Assembly (NCBI RefSeq): GCF_001458335.1
Contig: NZ_CYTO01000020.1
Span: 62,001 to 126,000, forward strand
Source: Cognatishimia activa
GTDB lineage: Bacteria > Pseudomonadota > Alphaproteobacteria > Rhodobacterales > Rhodobacteraceae
Direction: 5' to 3'
DNA: 64,000 nucleotides
Shown here: piece after piece, positions 43,836 through 52,886 of the stretch
Layout: each line of letters begins with the position of its first letter
Numbering within the stretch: position 1 is the first letter of the stretch
The notes under the pieces: model-generated
Told to the model about the DNA's origin: nothing
Seen by the model: only the letters and a program-made list of their open reading frames with translations
Databases searched by the model: none
Made by a program: the position numbers and the translations under genes

Positions 43836-45382
43836 GTTTGCTCCTCCAAAGTTAAAGGCGCTGCTGGGGCCGCCCTGAGGTCATCTATTACAAGTGGCCC
43901 AGTTGGCTTGGCCAACCTGTTACGAACCACCCAGTAAAGGCGCTCTTGCGCGCGGGTGATGGCCACGTAAGCCAGACGTTTCCACAAAGGTTGCCCCGCT
44001 TCAACCCGGCCCATACGCGCTGCAACGAAGAGATCGGGCGCAAAGACCTGAACATTCTCCCATTGCGACCCTTGGGCTTTGTGAATGGTCACAGCTGCCC
44101 CGTGAAGGAATGCAGCGCCCATCCGCGCGGCATATGGAATAAAGGGTTCTTCTTCATCTGGCTTCTCGATCTTCACAATCGAGGCCGCAGAGACCTGCGG
44201 ATCTTCGGCACCCATGACGTGCAATCGCGAGAAGCCGGGTTTGCGACCCGGCCCGAGATAGACCACCTGCGCGCCTTTGATCAGGCCACGCGCTTCCAGA
44301 TCCAACCGTTTCTTACGGTGTTTCATGGGGAGCTCGATGCCATCGCAGATCAGCGGTTCGCCTTCGAGAAGGTCATCTTCCGGTGCGCCATGCACCGCAC
44401 GGAAGGCACTGATCAACCGCACACGTGTATTGTTACGCCAGACCAAAACCGGAGACCGCGCCATAAGATCCACTTCGACCCGCTGAGACCAGACCACCCG
44501 GTCATCTTGCCGTGCCTTCTCTTCGATCATCCGTTCGAAATCTTCAAAGCCAAGCTCCGGGTCGGCCAAGGCATGGGCCAGATCGAGGATCGGGTTATCA
44601 GCATCTTGGCGGTGAATACGGCTGAGCGAAAATTTGGCTTTTTCTGGCAGCTTATCAAACACCATCGACCCGGATTGGTTGACTGGCGCGAGCTGAGCAG
44701 GATCCCCAAACACAATAAGGGTCGAGAAGATCGCTTGCAGATCTTCAAACTGGCGGTCATCCAGCATTGAGCCTTCGTCAATGAAGCCGATATCCAGAGG
44801 ATCTTCGCGGCGTTTCCAGCCGGTGATGAAGTCTGATCCCCGTAGTCCTGCCGCGGCCAAAGCGCCGGGGATGGATTTATGAAGCTGATAGAACGCATGA
44901 GCGCGCTCCAATGCTTCATCGGTCAACCCTTCAATCTCTGGACGCTCGCCGTTTTCTGCCAGCCACTCAGCGATCTTTTCGTATTCCGGGTCATAGACCG
45001 GTGAATAAAGAATGCGGTGGATTGTGGTCGCCGGCACACCACGCATGCGCAAAACGCTGGCAGCTTTGTTGGTGGGGGCCAAAATCGCCAAAGTGCGGCG
45101 GTCGAGCGCTTTCTTGCTCTCATAATCCCCAGACACAATGGAAACACCCGCATCTTTCAGCGCGTTCACCAGTTCGGCAAGCAAGAGCGTTTTGCCGGAT
45201 CCAGCCTTGCCCATGACCGCAGCCACCGCAGAGGTGCTGGCCTTTGGTGGCATCAATAGACTGTCGTCTAGATCAACACCCGAGTCCTTCAGAATCGCCG
45301 AAATCTGATCGAAAGCGTCCGCCTGATCATGGGATAAAGTTACCGCCGATGTGGTATTTTCTGGCGTGGATGGCGTCGTCAT
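43832..45382 (-). CDS. RecD-like ATP-dependent DNA helicase
   Basis: A 516-residue superfamily 1B helicase. Walker A is G58-KAGSGKT-65, motif II region reads DIGFIDEGSMLDDRQ, and the C-terminal UvrD-like part shows AVTIHKAQGSQWENVQVF and YVAITRAQERLYWVV. It lacks the long N-terminal domain of RecD2 and any RecBC genes are absent here. It probably unwinds DNA in repair or recombination. Confidence 0.88.
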   Translation of the reverse strand: MTTPSTPENTTSAVTLSHDQADAFDQISAILKDSGVDLDDSLLMPPKASTSAVAAVMGKAGSGKTLLLAELVNALKDAGVSIVSGDYESKKALDRRTLAILAPTNKAASVLRMRGVPATTIHRILYSPVYDPEYEKIAEWLAENGERPEIEGLTDEALERAHAFYQLHKSIPGALAAAGLRGSDFITGWKRREDPLDIGFIDEGSMLDDRQFEDLQAIFSTLIVFGDPAQLAPVNQSGSMVFDKLPEKAKFSLSRIHRQDADNPILDLAHALADPELGFEDFERMIEEKARQDDRVVWSQRVEVDLMARSPVLVWRNNTRVRLISAFRAVHGAPEDDLLEGEPLICDGIELPMKHRKKRLDLEARGLIKGAQVVYLGPGRKPGFSRLHVMGAEDPQVSAASIVKIEKPDEEEPFIPYAARMGAAFLHGAAVTIHKAQGSQWENVQVFAPDLFVAARMGRVEAGQPLWKRLAYVAITRAQERLYWVVRNRLAKPTGPLVIDDLRAAPAAPLTLEEQT

Positions 45383-45448
45383 GAGCGGACCCTACAGGGG
45401 CCATCTTGAAAGCACCAGCGCTAGTTGGCGGCGGATTTAAATGGGGGA

Positions 45449-45634
45449 TTAATGAGGGCGGCGACCTATGTTGCTTGCACGATCTGAATTCAACTCTTGC
45501 GCCTCTTTGCTGGAAATATCTGCGGCAGCCACAAGCTTCAAATCCCCCAATTCCGCAGCCAGATCAGGCATGTCATTGGCGGCTGCGAACGTCTCTAGAT
45601 CAGAGATCACGTCAAGTATCCAATCGTACTTCAT
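45449..45634 (-). CDS. Small conserved-looking protein of unknown function
   Basis: A 61-residue acidic protein starting MKYDWILDVISDLETFAAAN and continuing with ELGDLKLVAAADISSKEA. No motif or membrane segment is visible. Codon use resembles the neighbours, and the sequence looks like a small helical protein I associate with Rhodobacteraceae. The ATG at 45634 is chosen; a start 5 codons earlier is possible. Confidence 0.6.
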   Translation of the reverse strand: MKYDWILDVISDLETFAAANDMPDLAAELGDLKLVAAADISSKEAQELNSDRASNIGRRPH

Positions 45635-45770
45635 GGCTGCCCCCAGCATGTCCGATGAGCGGCGTCACGCTTTATGCAAAACACACGCGATGGTCACAGG
45701 CGACGTGGGCTTTCTGCCCCACGAAAGAGCCATCGGCCTTTGAATATCAGTGAAACGGTTTCTCAAACGT

Positions 45771-45804
45771 AAACCGCCAGCGAACGGTAAGTCGCTGGCG
45801 GTTT
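45771..45804. terminator. Terminator downstream of ccr
   Basis: AAACCGCCAGCGA pairs perfectly with TCGCTGGCGGTTT (13 bp) around an 8-base loop. It lies 24 bases past the ccr stop on the minus strand. The T-run is better on the plus strand, so it may work in both directions. Confidence 0.75.
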
Positions 45805-45827
45805 TATTTTCAACGATTTGGTCGCGC

Positions 45828-47111
45828 TTATTTGGCGTCCAGAACCTCTTTCAAAGTGCGCAGGCCGGTCGTTGGCGCTTGCACCAGAACAGACATGTTC
45901 CCAGGCTTGTGCTCGTTGCGATACATTTTCATGTGCGCTTCAGGGATTTCGTCCCAAGAGAATGTCTCAGACAGGAACGGCTCAATACGACGTTCAATCA
46001 TCAGCTGGTTGGCAGCCGCCGCTTGCTTGAGGTGCGCAAAGTGCGAACCCTGCAGACGCTTCTGGTGCATCCAAGTGTAGCGAACGTCAAACGTCAGGTT
46101 GTAGCCGGTGGTACCCGCACAGATCACAACCATGCCGCCCTTTTTACAAACCAGGTTAGACACAGGGAATGTGGTCTCGCCAGGGTGTTCAAAGACGATA
46201 TCAACGTTGTTGCCTTTGCCGGTGATGTCCCAGATCGCTTTACCGAAACGGCGCGCTTCTTTGAACCATGTGTTGTACTCAGGTGTGTTGACCGTTGGCA
46301 GCTGACCCCAGCAAGTGAAGTCTTTGCGGTTGATGACGCCTTTCGCGCCAAGACCCATAACAAAGTCGCGTTTGCTTTCGTCAGAGATCACACCAATAGC
46401 GTTCGCACCCGCTGCTTTGATCAGCTGGATTGCATAGGTGCCCAAACCGCCAGACGCGCCCCAGACCAGAACGTTCATACCTGGCTTCAGATCGTGTGGC
46501 GCGTGGCCAAACAGCATCCGGTACGCGGTCGCCAGTGTCAGCGTGTAGCAGGCGCTTTCTTCCCAAGTCTGGTGTGTCGGGCGGCGCAGCAACTGCTGAG
46601 CTTGCACATTGGTGAACTGAGCGAAAGAACCATCTGGTGTCTCATAGCCCCAGATGCGCTGGCTCGGAGAGTACATCGGATCGCCACCGTTACACTCTTC
46701 GTCATCACCATCGTCCTGGTTACAGTGGATCACGACTTCGTCGCCCACTTTCCAGTTCTTCACTTTCTCACCAACGGCCCAAACGATGCCAGACGCGTCA
46801 GAACCCGCAATATGGTAATCCGCACCGTGACCATCAAACGGAGAGATCGGCTGTCCGAGGCCAGCCCAAACGCCATTGTAGTTCACGCCAGCAGACATCA
46901 CGAGAACCAGAACTTCGTGTGCGTCTAGGGTTGGAACATCAACCACTTCGACTTCAAAGGACTTATCAGGCGTGCCGTGACGCTCGCGCCGGATGGTCCA
47001 TGCGTACATTTGCTTTGGGACATAGCCCATTGGAGGGATTTCCCCCAATTCATAAAGATCTTTTTCCGGTGCCTCGTAGGAGAGGGTGCCGTTATCAGAA
47101 TCCAGAGCCAT
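45828..47111 (-). CDS. ccr: Crotonyl-CoA carboxylase/reductase
   Basis: A 427-residue medium-chain dehydrogenase/reductase. The N-terminus (YELGEIPPMGYVPKQMYAWTI), the CO2/NADPH region (VLVWGASGGLGTYAIQLIKAAGANAI) and the conserved FEHPGETTFPVS are diagnostic. It reductively carboxylates crotonyl-CoA to ethylmalonyl-CoA, the key step of the ethylmalonyl-CoA pathway for growth on acetate and other C2-yielding substrates. The ATG at 47111 follows AGGAGGCAAAA. It is divergent from ecm. Confidence 0.97.
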   Translation of the reverse strand: MALDSDNGTLSYEAPEKDLYELGEIPPMGYVPKQMYAWTIRRERHGTPDKSFEVEVVDVPTLDAHEVLVLVMSAGVNYNGVWAGLGQPISPFDGHGADYHIAGSDASGIVWAVGEKVKNWKVGDEVVIHCNQDDGDDEECNGGDPMYSPSQRIWGYETPDGSFAQFTNVQAQQLLRRPTHQTWEESACYTLTLATAYRMLFGHAPHDLKPGMNVLVWGASGGLGTYAIQLIKAAGANAIGVISDESKRDFVMGLGAKGVINRKDFTCWGQLPTVNTPEYNTWFKEARRFGKAIWDITGKGNNVDIVFEHPGETTFPVSNLVCKKGGMVVICAGTTGYNLTFDVRYTWMHQKRLQGSHFAHLKQAAAANQLMIERRIEPFLSETFSWDEIPEAHMKMYRNEHKPGNMSVLVQAPTTGLRTLKEVLDAK

Positions 47112-47188
47112 TTTTGCCTCCTGGCTGGGGGTTTCGCTTGTTGTTTCGCCGCGATGCAGAATCGCGTCTCTGAGGTAGAGATAGATTC

Positions 47189-47206
47189 TTGCGCGCAACT
47201 TTGCAA
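47189..47206. promoter_or_regulatory. Palindromic TTGC/GCAA site upstream of ccr
   Basis: TTGCGCGCAA, a perfect palindrome, is followed after two bases by TTGCAA. Short-chain fatty acyl regulators of the RamB/PccR type recognise TTTGCAAA-like sequences, so a related control of ccr is possible. This is inference. Confidence 0.4.
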
Positions 47207-47441
47207 CACGATCAACACTATATGAGTAATTTTATAACCTCGCAAACGCAGAAACGTGGCGTCACTTTGGACTCAGACACGAAAAATCTGAAAAACTTCA
47301 ATATTTTCAATAGCATAAAAAAAATTCAAGCCACTTAGAGGAGCGAAACTGGGAACATATACTTCTGCAAACTGGTATGATTTTAGCGATATTTCACGGT
47401 TTTTTGGCCGATTTCACCCCAAATCGCCGCGTCGCAGCGAA

Positions 47442-47471
47442 TTGACAAGTGTTAAAAACTTCGCCTAATTA
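47442..47471 (+). promoter_or_regulatory. Sigma-70-type promoter of ecm
   Basis: A perfect TTGACA (47442-47447) and, after 18 bases, TAATTA (47466-47471). It lies 46 bases before the ecm ATG. Confidence 0.55.
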
Positions 47472-47517
47472 CAAACAAGCGTAATATTATTGCTCAGCCA
47501 ACGAAAGAGAGCCGAAC

Positions 47518-49485
47518 ATGTCGCAAGCGCAGAAAGACCGCCCGTGGTTAATCCGAACCTATGCTGGTCACTCCACCGCTAAGGCATCAAATGCCCTTTA
47601 CCGGTCCAACCTCGCGAAAGGTCAGACGGGCCTTTCGGTTGCTTTCGATCTTCCAACCCAAACTGGATATGACAGTGATCACATCCTCGCACGGGGCGAA
47701 GTGGGTAAAGTTGGCGTTCCAGTATGCCACTTGGGCGATATGCGCACGCTGTTCGATGAAATACCGCTTGAACAGATGAATACGTCGATGACGATCAACG
47801 CCACAGCTCCGTGGCTGTTGTCGCTCTATATTGCGGTGGCGGAAGAGCAAGGTGCCGATGTCGCGAAGCTGCAAGGTACTGTTCAGAACGACCTGATCAA
47901 AGAATACCTCAGCCGAGGCACCTATGTTTGTCCGCCAAAGCCTAGCTTGAAGATGATCGGCGATGTGGCTGAGTACTGCTACACAAATGTTCCCAAGTGG
48001 AACCCGATGAACGTCTGTTCTTACCACCTGCAAGAGGCAGGAGCGACGCCCGAGCAAGAGCTTTCCTTTGCGCTTGCCACTGCAATCGCCGTTCTTGATG
48101 AGCTGCAACCGCGGGTTCCGGCCGAAGACTTCCCTGCCCTCTGCGGTCGGATTTCATTCTTTGTGAATGCGGGCATTCGTTTCGTCACCGAGATGTGCAA
48201 AATGCGTGCCTTTGTGGAGCTATGGGATGAAATCCTGCAGGAACGCTATGGCGTCGAAAACCCGAAATTCCGCCGTTTCCGTTATGGCGTTCAGGTAAAC
48301 TCGTTGGGCCTTACCGAACAACAGCCTGAAAACAACGTTTACCGCATCCTGATCGAGATGCTCGCTGTGACGCTTTCAAAACGTGCCCGCGCGCGCGCCG
48401 TTCAGCTGCCTGCTTGGAACGAAGCTCTGGGTTTGCCACGCCCATGGGACCAGCAGTGGTCCATGCGCATGCAGCAGATCATGGCTTATGAAACTGATCT
48501 TTTGGAATATGAAGACCTGTTTGACGGCAACCCGGCCGTAGACCGCAAAGTCGCAGAACTCAAAGAAGGTGCGCGACACGAATTGGCAACCCTTGAGTCC
48601 ATGGACGGCGCGATTGGGTCGATCGACTATATGAAAGGCCGTTTGGTGGAATCCAACGCGGACCGCTTGAACCGTATTGAAGCGGGCGAAGTGGTCGTGG
48701 TTGGTGTGAATAAATGGCAGCAAGGGGAAGTATCACCGCTGATGACCGGTGACGGCGGCATTATGGTGGTCGACCCCGCAGTGGAGCAGGAACAGGTCAG
48801 CCGTTTGCAAGAATGGCGTGACAGTCGCGATCAAGGTGAAGTTGATCTGGCGCTCGCCGAACTCCGTTCGGCGGCGGCGGTGGGCAAGAACATCATGCCT
48901 GCCTCGATTCAGGCTGCAAAAGCCGGTGTCACCACCGGCGAATGGGCGGCACAAATGCGTGCGGTACACGGAGAATACCGTGGGCCAACCGGCGTATCTG
49001 GAAGCCAGTCCAACAAAACCGAAGGTCTCGACGATTTGCGCAATGCTGTGGATTTGGTCAGCGACAAGCTCGGTCGTCGCCTGAAGTTTGTGATTGGCAA
49101 ACCTGGGCTAGATGGGCACTCAAACGGTGCGGAGCAGATTGCATTCCGCGCCCGTGATTGCGGCATGGACATTACCTATGATGGCATCCGCCTAACGCCC
49201 GAAGAGATCGTGAAGACCGCGAAGGAACAAGAGGCCCATGTGGTCGGCTTGTCGATCCTGTCTGGCTCTCACATCCCGCTGGTCGAAGACCTTGTGCAGC
49301 GCATGAAAGACGCGGGTCTTTCAGGCACACCTGTGATCGTTGGCGGCATCATTCCTGATGACGATGCAGAGCGGCTTTTGGCCATGGGTGTATCCCGTGT
49401 TTACACGCCAAAAGACTTTGAGCTGAACACCATTATGCATGACATTGTGGTGCTCGCGGACCCTGCCCCGGTCGCGGCGGAATAG
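47518..49485 (+). CDS. ecm: Ethylmalonyl-CoA mutase
   Basis: A 655-residue coenzyme B12-dependent mutase. The N-terminal TIM-barrel part begins PWLIRTYAGHSTAKASNALY, and the C-terminal cobalamin domain has D532-GH-SN-G537 with the axial His534. Length is nearer to the single-chain Ecm group than to methylmalonyl-CoA mutase alpha chains. It converts (2R)-ethylmalonyl-CoA to methylsuccinyl-CoA. Its divergence from ccr makes the Ecm assignment firm. It needs the cobalamin made with CobU. Confidence 0.95.
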   Translation: MSQAQKDRPWLIRTYAGHSTAKASNALYRSNLAKGQTGLSVAFDLPTQTGYDSDHILARGEVGKVGVPVCHLGDMRTLFDEIPLEQMNTSMTINATAPWLLSLYIAVAEEQGADVAKLQGTVQNDLIKEYLSRGTYVCPPKPSLKMIGDVAEYCYTNVPKWNPMNVCSYHLQEAGATPEQELSFALATAIAVLDELQPRVPAEDFPALCGRISFFVNAGIRFVTEMCKMRAFVELWDEILQERYGVENPKFRRFRYGVQVNSLGLTEQQPENNVYRILIEMLAVTLSKRARARAVQLPAWNEALGLPRPWDQQWSMRMQQIMAYETDLLEYEDLFDGNPAVDRKVAELKEGARHELATLESMDGAIGSIDYMKGRLVESNADRLNRIEAGEVVVVGVNKWQQGEVSPLMTGDGGIMVVDPAVEQEQVSRLQEWRDSRDQGEVDLALAELRSAAAVGKNIMPASIQAAKAGVTTGEWAAQMRAVHGEYRGPTGVSGSQSNKTEGLDDLRNAVDLVSDKLGRRLKFVIGKPGLDGHSNGAEQIAFRARDCGMDITYDGIRLTPEEIVKTAKEQEAHVVGLSILSGSHIPLVEDLVQRMKDAGLSGTPVIVGGIIPDDDAERLLAMGVSRVYTPKDFELNTIMHDIVVLADPAPVAAE

Positions 49486-49539
49486 CCCAATTTGCAAAAT
49501 CTGCTCCTCCCTGCCACACTTTTGGAGGGAGGATGTCAT

Positions 49540-49815
49540 ATGAGTTTATCAGTGGAAGCCCGTGTCACCGGCCGCGTACAAGGCGTGGCTTACCGCAACT
49601 GGACACGTTCGCGCGCCCGCGCGCTGGGTCTGACCGGCTGGGTTCGAAACGACGTATCCGGCGCCGTCATTGCGCACCTTGAGGGCGACAAAAAAACCGT
49701 TCATCAGATGGTAGAAGAACTTTGGTCCGGACCCGGAGCTGCCTCAGTTCGCGATGTGCAGCATCGTGCGATCTCTCAGGATCACACAAGCACACACTTC
49801 GAAATCATCGATTAG
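49540..49815 (+). CDS. acyP: Acylphosphatase
   Basis: A 91-residue protein with the family motif GRVQGVAYRNWTRSRA. Catalytic Arg19 and Asn37 (GWVRN) are in place. It hydrolyses acyl phosphates such as carbamoyl or acetyl phosphate. The ATG at 49540 follows GGAGGGAGG; a start 16 codons earlier would add unrelated residues. It may be in the same transcript as ecm, 54 bases upstream. Confidence 0.93.
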   Translation: MSLSVEARVTGRVQGVAYRNWTRSRARALGLTGWVRNDVSGAVIAHLEGDKKTVHQMVEELWSGPGAASVRDVQHRAISQDHTSTHFEIID

Positions 49816-49816
49816 C

Positions 49817-50350
49817 TTACTCTTCGTACCAGATCACCAACTCTTCGTAGGTGTAGAAGTCACGAATATCGGCATCTGGTTCAGACTCGTAGCCCTCTGC
49901 GTGCGTCAGGCATTTTGGGCCACAGACCAATGAAATTGTCATGTCTTCGGTATCAATGAACCAAAGGCGACCACCGGGGGTGGCGACGTATCCATCGATT
50001 CCTTCTGCTTCGTCGCTTTCAATGTCATCGACGCTCGGCACCTCATAGGCGTCATGCCCCTCATATCCCCCATGCGTGTGATAGGACGCGATGATCACTT
50101 CGATATTGCGGGGATTGCGTGGACGGCAGCTTGATTTGCGGCCTTTGCGCGCCGGAGATGCAACCAGTTCGCCGTTTTCATCCAATCCAATATAGCCGCA
50201 GAACTCGCGATTGTGATCTAGCGACAGAGGTTGGATTTCTTCAAACACCTCTTTCATCAAAGCGACTTCGTCGCGGGGACCTGCGGTGAGGCTTGTGGCT
50301 GCCAAGACAGCAAGAAAGGAAATCATCGGGCGAAGGGTACTGCGCATCAT
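49817..50350 (-). CDS. Exported JAMM-like (DUF4329-type) protein
   Basis: A 177-residue protein with a Sec signal (MISFLAVLAATSLTAG). The mature part carries E49-F-C-G, H91-T-H93 and S106-VD-D109, the order and spacing pattern of the JAMM/MPN zinc protease motif (E, HxH, SxxD), although with a longer HxH-to-Ser loop (12 residues between) than in typical enzymes. A second half has an acidic surface and two cysteines (LVCGPKC). I recognise the YHTHGGY block from DUF4329 proteins. Activity and substrate are unknown. Confidence 0.65.
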   Translation of the reverse strand: MMRSTLRPMISFLAVLAATSLTAGPRDEVALMKEVFEEIQPLSLDHNREFCGYIGLDENGELVASPARKGRKSSCRPRNPRNIEVIIASYHTHGGYEGHDAYEVPSVDDIESDEAEGIDGYVATPGGRLWFIDTEDMTISLVCGPKCLTHAEGYESEPDADIRDFYTYEELVIWYEE

Positions 50351-50503
50351 GGTTACGTCCTGTTCTACGGTGATCGAAATGAAGCACAGAGAACTGCCAA
50401 GGACAATGTATGTTCACTCACTGGCACACTGTCTTAAGCCCGTTGGATTGGACTGGCGCATGCTATCAACTTGAACTAACCCTGAGGCCTAGGAGGTGTC
50501 TCA

Positions 50504-50950
50504 ATGGCAGAGATAAGAATTCGTCCCGTTCAGAAGGATGACTTTGAGCAGTGGAATGCGCTTTGGCAGGATTACCTGGAGTTCTATGAATCCAGTGTCA
50601 TAGATGAGGTCACACAAACTACCTTTGCGCGGCTTTGCGATCCAGAATGCCATGACCAAAACGCGTTTGTAGCTGAACGCGAAGGAAAACTCCTTGGGCT
50701 CGTTCACTACATTTATCACGCGCACAATTGGCACGTGGAACAGGTCACATACCTGCAAGACCTATTTGCGCTTCCAGAGGCGCGTGGCTTGGGACTTGGC
50801 CGAGCGCTAATCGAGGCAGTGTACCAAGCCGCCGACGACAACGGCACGCCAACCGTCTATTGGATGACCCAAGACTTTAACGCCGATGCGCGCAAACTGT
50901 ATGATCGCATCGGTAGCCTGACACCCTTCATCAAATATGCTCGGACATAG
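50504..50950 (+). CDS. GNAT-family N-acetyltransferase
   Basis: A 148-residue single-domain acetyltransferase. The acetyl-CoA loop is in YLQDLFALPEARGLGLGRALIEAV. A strong AGGAGGTG ribosome binding site precedes the ATG. The acceptor is not known; the acidic, Trp-rich N-terminal part (FEQWNALWQDYLEFY) is typical of small-molecule GNATs. It lies 9 bases before deoD, so probably the same operon. Confidence 0.88.
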   Translation: MAEIRIRPVQKDDFEQWNALWQDYLEFYESSVIDEVTQTTFARLCDPECHDQNAFVAEREGKLLGLVHYIYHAHNWHVEQVTYLQDLFALPEARGLGLGRALIEAVYQAADDNGTPTVYWMTQDFNADARKLYDRIGSLTPFIKYART

Positions 50951-50959
50951 GAGGAAGAA

Positions 50960-51664
50960 ATGACAATTCATATTGGCGCTCAGCCCGGAGATATTGCGGA
51001 AACCGTTCTTTTGCCCGGCGACCCTTACCGCGCGAAGTGGGCGGCAGAGACGTTCCTAGATGATGTGAAATGCGTGAACGAAGTGCGTGGGATGCTTGGT
51101 TTCACCGGCACGTGGAAAGGCAATCCCGTGACGATCCACGGCTCCGGCATGGGCATGCCCAGCCTGTCGATCTATGTGAACGAGCTTATCAAAGATTATG
51201 GTGCCAAAACCCTGATCCGCATCGGCTCTTGCGGCGGCATGCAAAAGAAAGTCAGCGTGCGCGATGTGATCATCGCCATGACGGCCACATCAATCTCCAC
51301 GCCATCGCGGGGGATTTTCAAAGAGATCAACTTTGCCCCTAGCGCCGATTACGGATTGCTGCGTGCTGCGGCGGATGCAGCGGAAGCAAAGGGAACACCA
51401 ACCCATGTCGGCGGAATCTACTCCGCTGATGTTTTCTACGACGAACGCCCTGATCTGAATGAACAGATGACCCGTCACGGCATTCTTGGTGTCGAAATGG
51501 AAGCCGCGGAGCTTTACAACCTCGCGGCACGCTACGATTGCCGCGCTTTGGCCGTGCTAACAGTCTCGGACCATTTGCTGACAGGAGAGGCATTGCCCAG
51601 CGATCAGCGCGAGAAATCCTTTGGCGATATGGTGGAAATTGCGCTGGAAGCGGCCTTCGCCTGA
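50960..51664 (+). CDS. deoD: Purine nucleoside phosphorylase (DeoD type)
   Basis: A 234-residue phosphorylase with the family opening ([24 protein letters not shown]), phosphate and nucleoside contacts ([19 protein letters not shown]) and the conserved [13 protein letters not shown]. It releases purine bases from (deoxy)ribonucleosides for salvage. A nucleoside-type BMP importer is encoded 10 kb away, a possible functional link. Confidence 0.94.
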   Translation: MTIHIGAQPGDIAETVLLPGDPYRAKWAAETFLDDVKCVNEVRGMLGFTGTWKGNPVTIHGSGMGMPSLSIYVNELIKDYGAKTLIRIGSCGGMQKKVSVRDVIIAMTATSISTPSRGIFKEINFAPSADYGLLRAAADAAEAKGTPTHVGGIYSADVFYDERPDLNEQMTRHGILGVEMEAAELYNLAARYDCRALAVLTVSDHLLTGEALPSDQREKSFGDMVEIALEAAFA

Positions 51665-51682
51665 CTATTCGTCGGAGATTTC

Positions 51683-51716
51683 AAAAAGGGGCATCTCACA
51701 ACGAGGTGCCCTTTTT
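51683..51716 (+). terminator. Terminator after deoD
   Basis: An imperfect 14-bp stem (AAAAAGGG...CTC with GAG...CCCTTTTT, one bulge and one wobble) with a 5-base loop and T-run. Confidence 0.8.
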
Positions 51717-51730
51717 GTTTCCACATAAGA

Positions 51731-51880
51731 TTACGCGGCGTTGGCGTATTCAAACCATTCAGGTTCATGTTGGCCGTCAGAGACCAGCACAGGTTCTGGC
51801 GAATAATAGCTCCAAGCCTCTTCAAGTACGGCCAGGGCGTCTTCAGCTTTGGTTTGGGTGTTTGCAGTGTCTAGTGTCAT
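51731..51880 (-). CDS. Small hypothetical protein, 49 residues
   Basis: Reads MTLDTANTQTKAEDALAVLE, then EAWSYYSPEPVLV, and ends EWFEYANAA. It is acidic with no membrane segment. Codon use matches neighbouring genes, with a stop in frame upstream. Its nearest Shine-Dalgarno (GGAGGAG) is about 33 bases upstream, so the start is not fully secure. It fills part of the 350-base gap between deoD and sdhB; the rest holds the deoD terminator and a hairpin. Confidence 0.5.
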   Translation of the reverse strand: MTLDTANTQTKAEDALAVLEEAWSYYSPEPVLVSDGQHEPEWFEYANAA

Positions 51881-51975
51881 TGGAGTGATCCCATTTTGGT
51901 TTCATCACTCCTCCCTGCCGTTCAAATAGACCCGCAGGGGCGCCTTTGCATCCGATAGTTTTACAGAGGCGGTAT

Positions 51976-52000
51976 GCACTTGCTGCATTGCAGCAAGTGC
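51976..52000. terminator. Hairpin downstream of sdhB
   Basis: GCACTTGCTGC and GCAGCAAGTGC form a perfect 11-bp stem with a 3-base loop, 18 bases beyond the sdhB stop. There is no strong T-run on the minus strand, so it may protect the mRNA 3' end rather than terminate alone. Confidence 0.5.
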
Positions 52001-52017
52001 CGTTTTCGCAACGCGAC

Positions 52018-52800
52018 TTAGACCGCGCGGTCGACCATCATTTTCTTAATATGCGCGATGGCCGCTGCAGGGTTCAGACCCTTTGGACAGGTTTTCGCGC
52101 AGTTCATGATGGTGTGGCAGCGATAGAGTTTGAATGGATCTTCCAGAGCATCCAGTCGTTCGCCCGTCGCTTCGTCACGGCTGTCGATGATCCAACGATA
52201 TGCGTGCAGCAAGGCTGCTGGGCCGAGGTAACGGTCGCCATTCCACCAGTAGCTTGGGCAAGAGGTGGAGCAGGATGCGCACATCACACACTCATAAAGA
52301 CCATCAAGCTTTTTGCGGTCTTCAATGGACTGTTTCCACTCTTTCGCAGGGCGGTTGGTCTTGGTTTCCAGCCACGGCATGATGGATGCGTGCTGTGCAT
52401 AGAAGTGTGTCAGATCTGGGATCAGGTCTTTGACCACCGGCATGTGCGGCAGTGGATAGATTTTCACCGCGCCGCCTTTGACTTCGTCGATGCCATAAAT
52501 GCAGGCCAGCGTGTTGATGCCGCCAATATTCATGGCGCAAGAGCCGCAAATGCCTTCCCGGCAAGAGCGACGGAAGGTCAGCGTTGGATCAATCTCGTTT
52601 TTGATCTTGATCAGCGCGTCCAAAATCATCGGACCACACGTGTCCATATCGACGAAATACGTGTCGACCGATGGGTTTTTGCCATCATCCGGGTTCCAAC
52701 GATAAATCTGGAACTTGCGGATGTTCTTAGCACCGTCAGGTTTCGGCCAAGTTTTCCCCGTCGTGATACGGGAGTTTTTTGGGAGTGCGAATTCGACCAT
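52018..52800 (-). CDS. sdhB: Succinate dehydrogenase iron-sulfur subunit
   Basis: A 260-residue subunit. The 2Fe-2S ferredoxin domain has [15 protein letters not shown]; the C-terminal domain has [18 protein letters not shown] and [17 protein letters not shown] for the 4Fe-4S and 3Fe-4S clusters. It passes electrons from FAD to the quinone site. A strong AAGGAGG precedes the start. It is the last gene of the sdh operon but is separated from sdhA by an extra gene. Confidence 0.97.
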   Translation of the reverse strand: MVEFALPKNSRITTGKTWPKPDGAKNIRKFQIYRWNPDDGKNPSVDTYFVDMDTCGPMILDALIKIKNEIDPTLTFRRSCREGICGSCAMNIGGINTLACIYGIDEVKGGAVKIYPLPHMPVVKDLIPDLTHFYAQHASIMPWLETKTNRPAKEWKQSIEDRKKLDGLYECVMCASCSTSCPSYWWNGDRYLGPAALLHAYRWIIDSRDEATGERLDALEDPFKLYRCHTIMNCAKTCPKGLNPAAAIAHIKKMMVDRAV

Positions 52801-52886
52801 GATACGGCCTCCTTACCTGCCTGACGCACATAGTGTGCGCTTGGTTACGTAGCGTGTGATCACGCCAATAGGATGAACAAGAGGGG

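Larger units (their letters stand above)
47112..47517. other. Divergent promoter region of ccr and ecm
   Basis: A 406-base gap with no gene. It holds a TTGC/GCAA-rich palindromic site near ccr (47189-47206) and a sigma-70-like promoter before ecm (47442-47471). The central part, about 47225-47400, is AT-rich and shows no clear structure. Confidence 0.6.

Noticed and set aside
45650-45743. A short plus-strand reading frame between the 61-residue gene and the ccr terminator
   Set aside because: About 31 codons with no ribosome binding site or recognisable sequence.
45750-46928. A 392-codon open frame antisense to ccr
   Set aside because: It is the mirror frame of a highly biased gene and has no protein family pattern; ccr on the other strand is certain.
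52856-52863. A single GTGATCAC between the sulfotransferase-like gene and sdhB
   Set aside because: The 8-base core also occurs inside coding sequence (for example near 17088, 39676 and 47675), so one copy without a 21-bp partner is not evidence of an operator.
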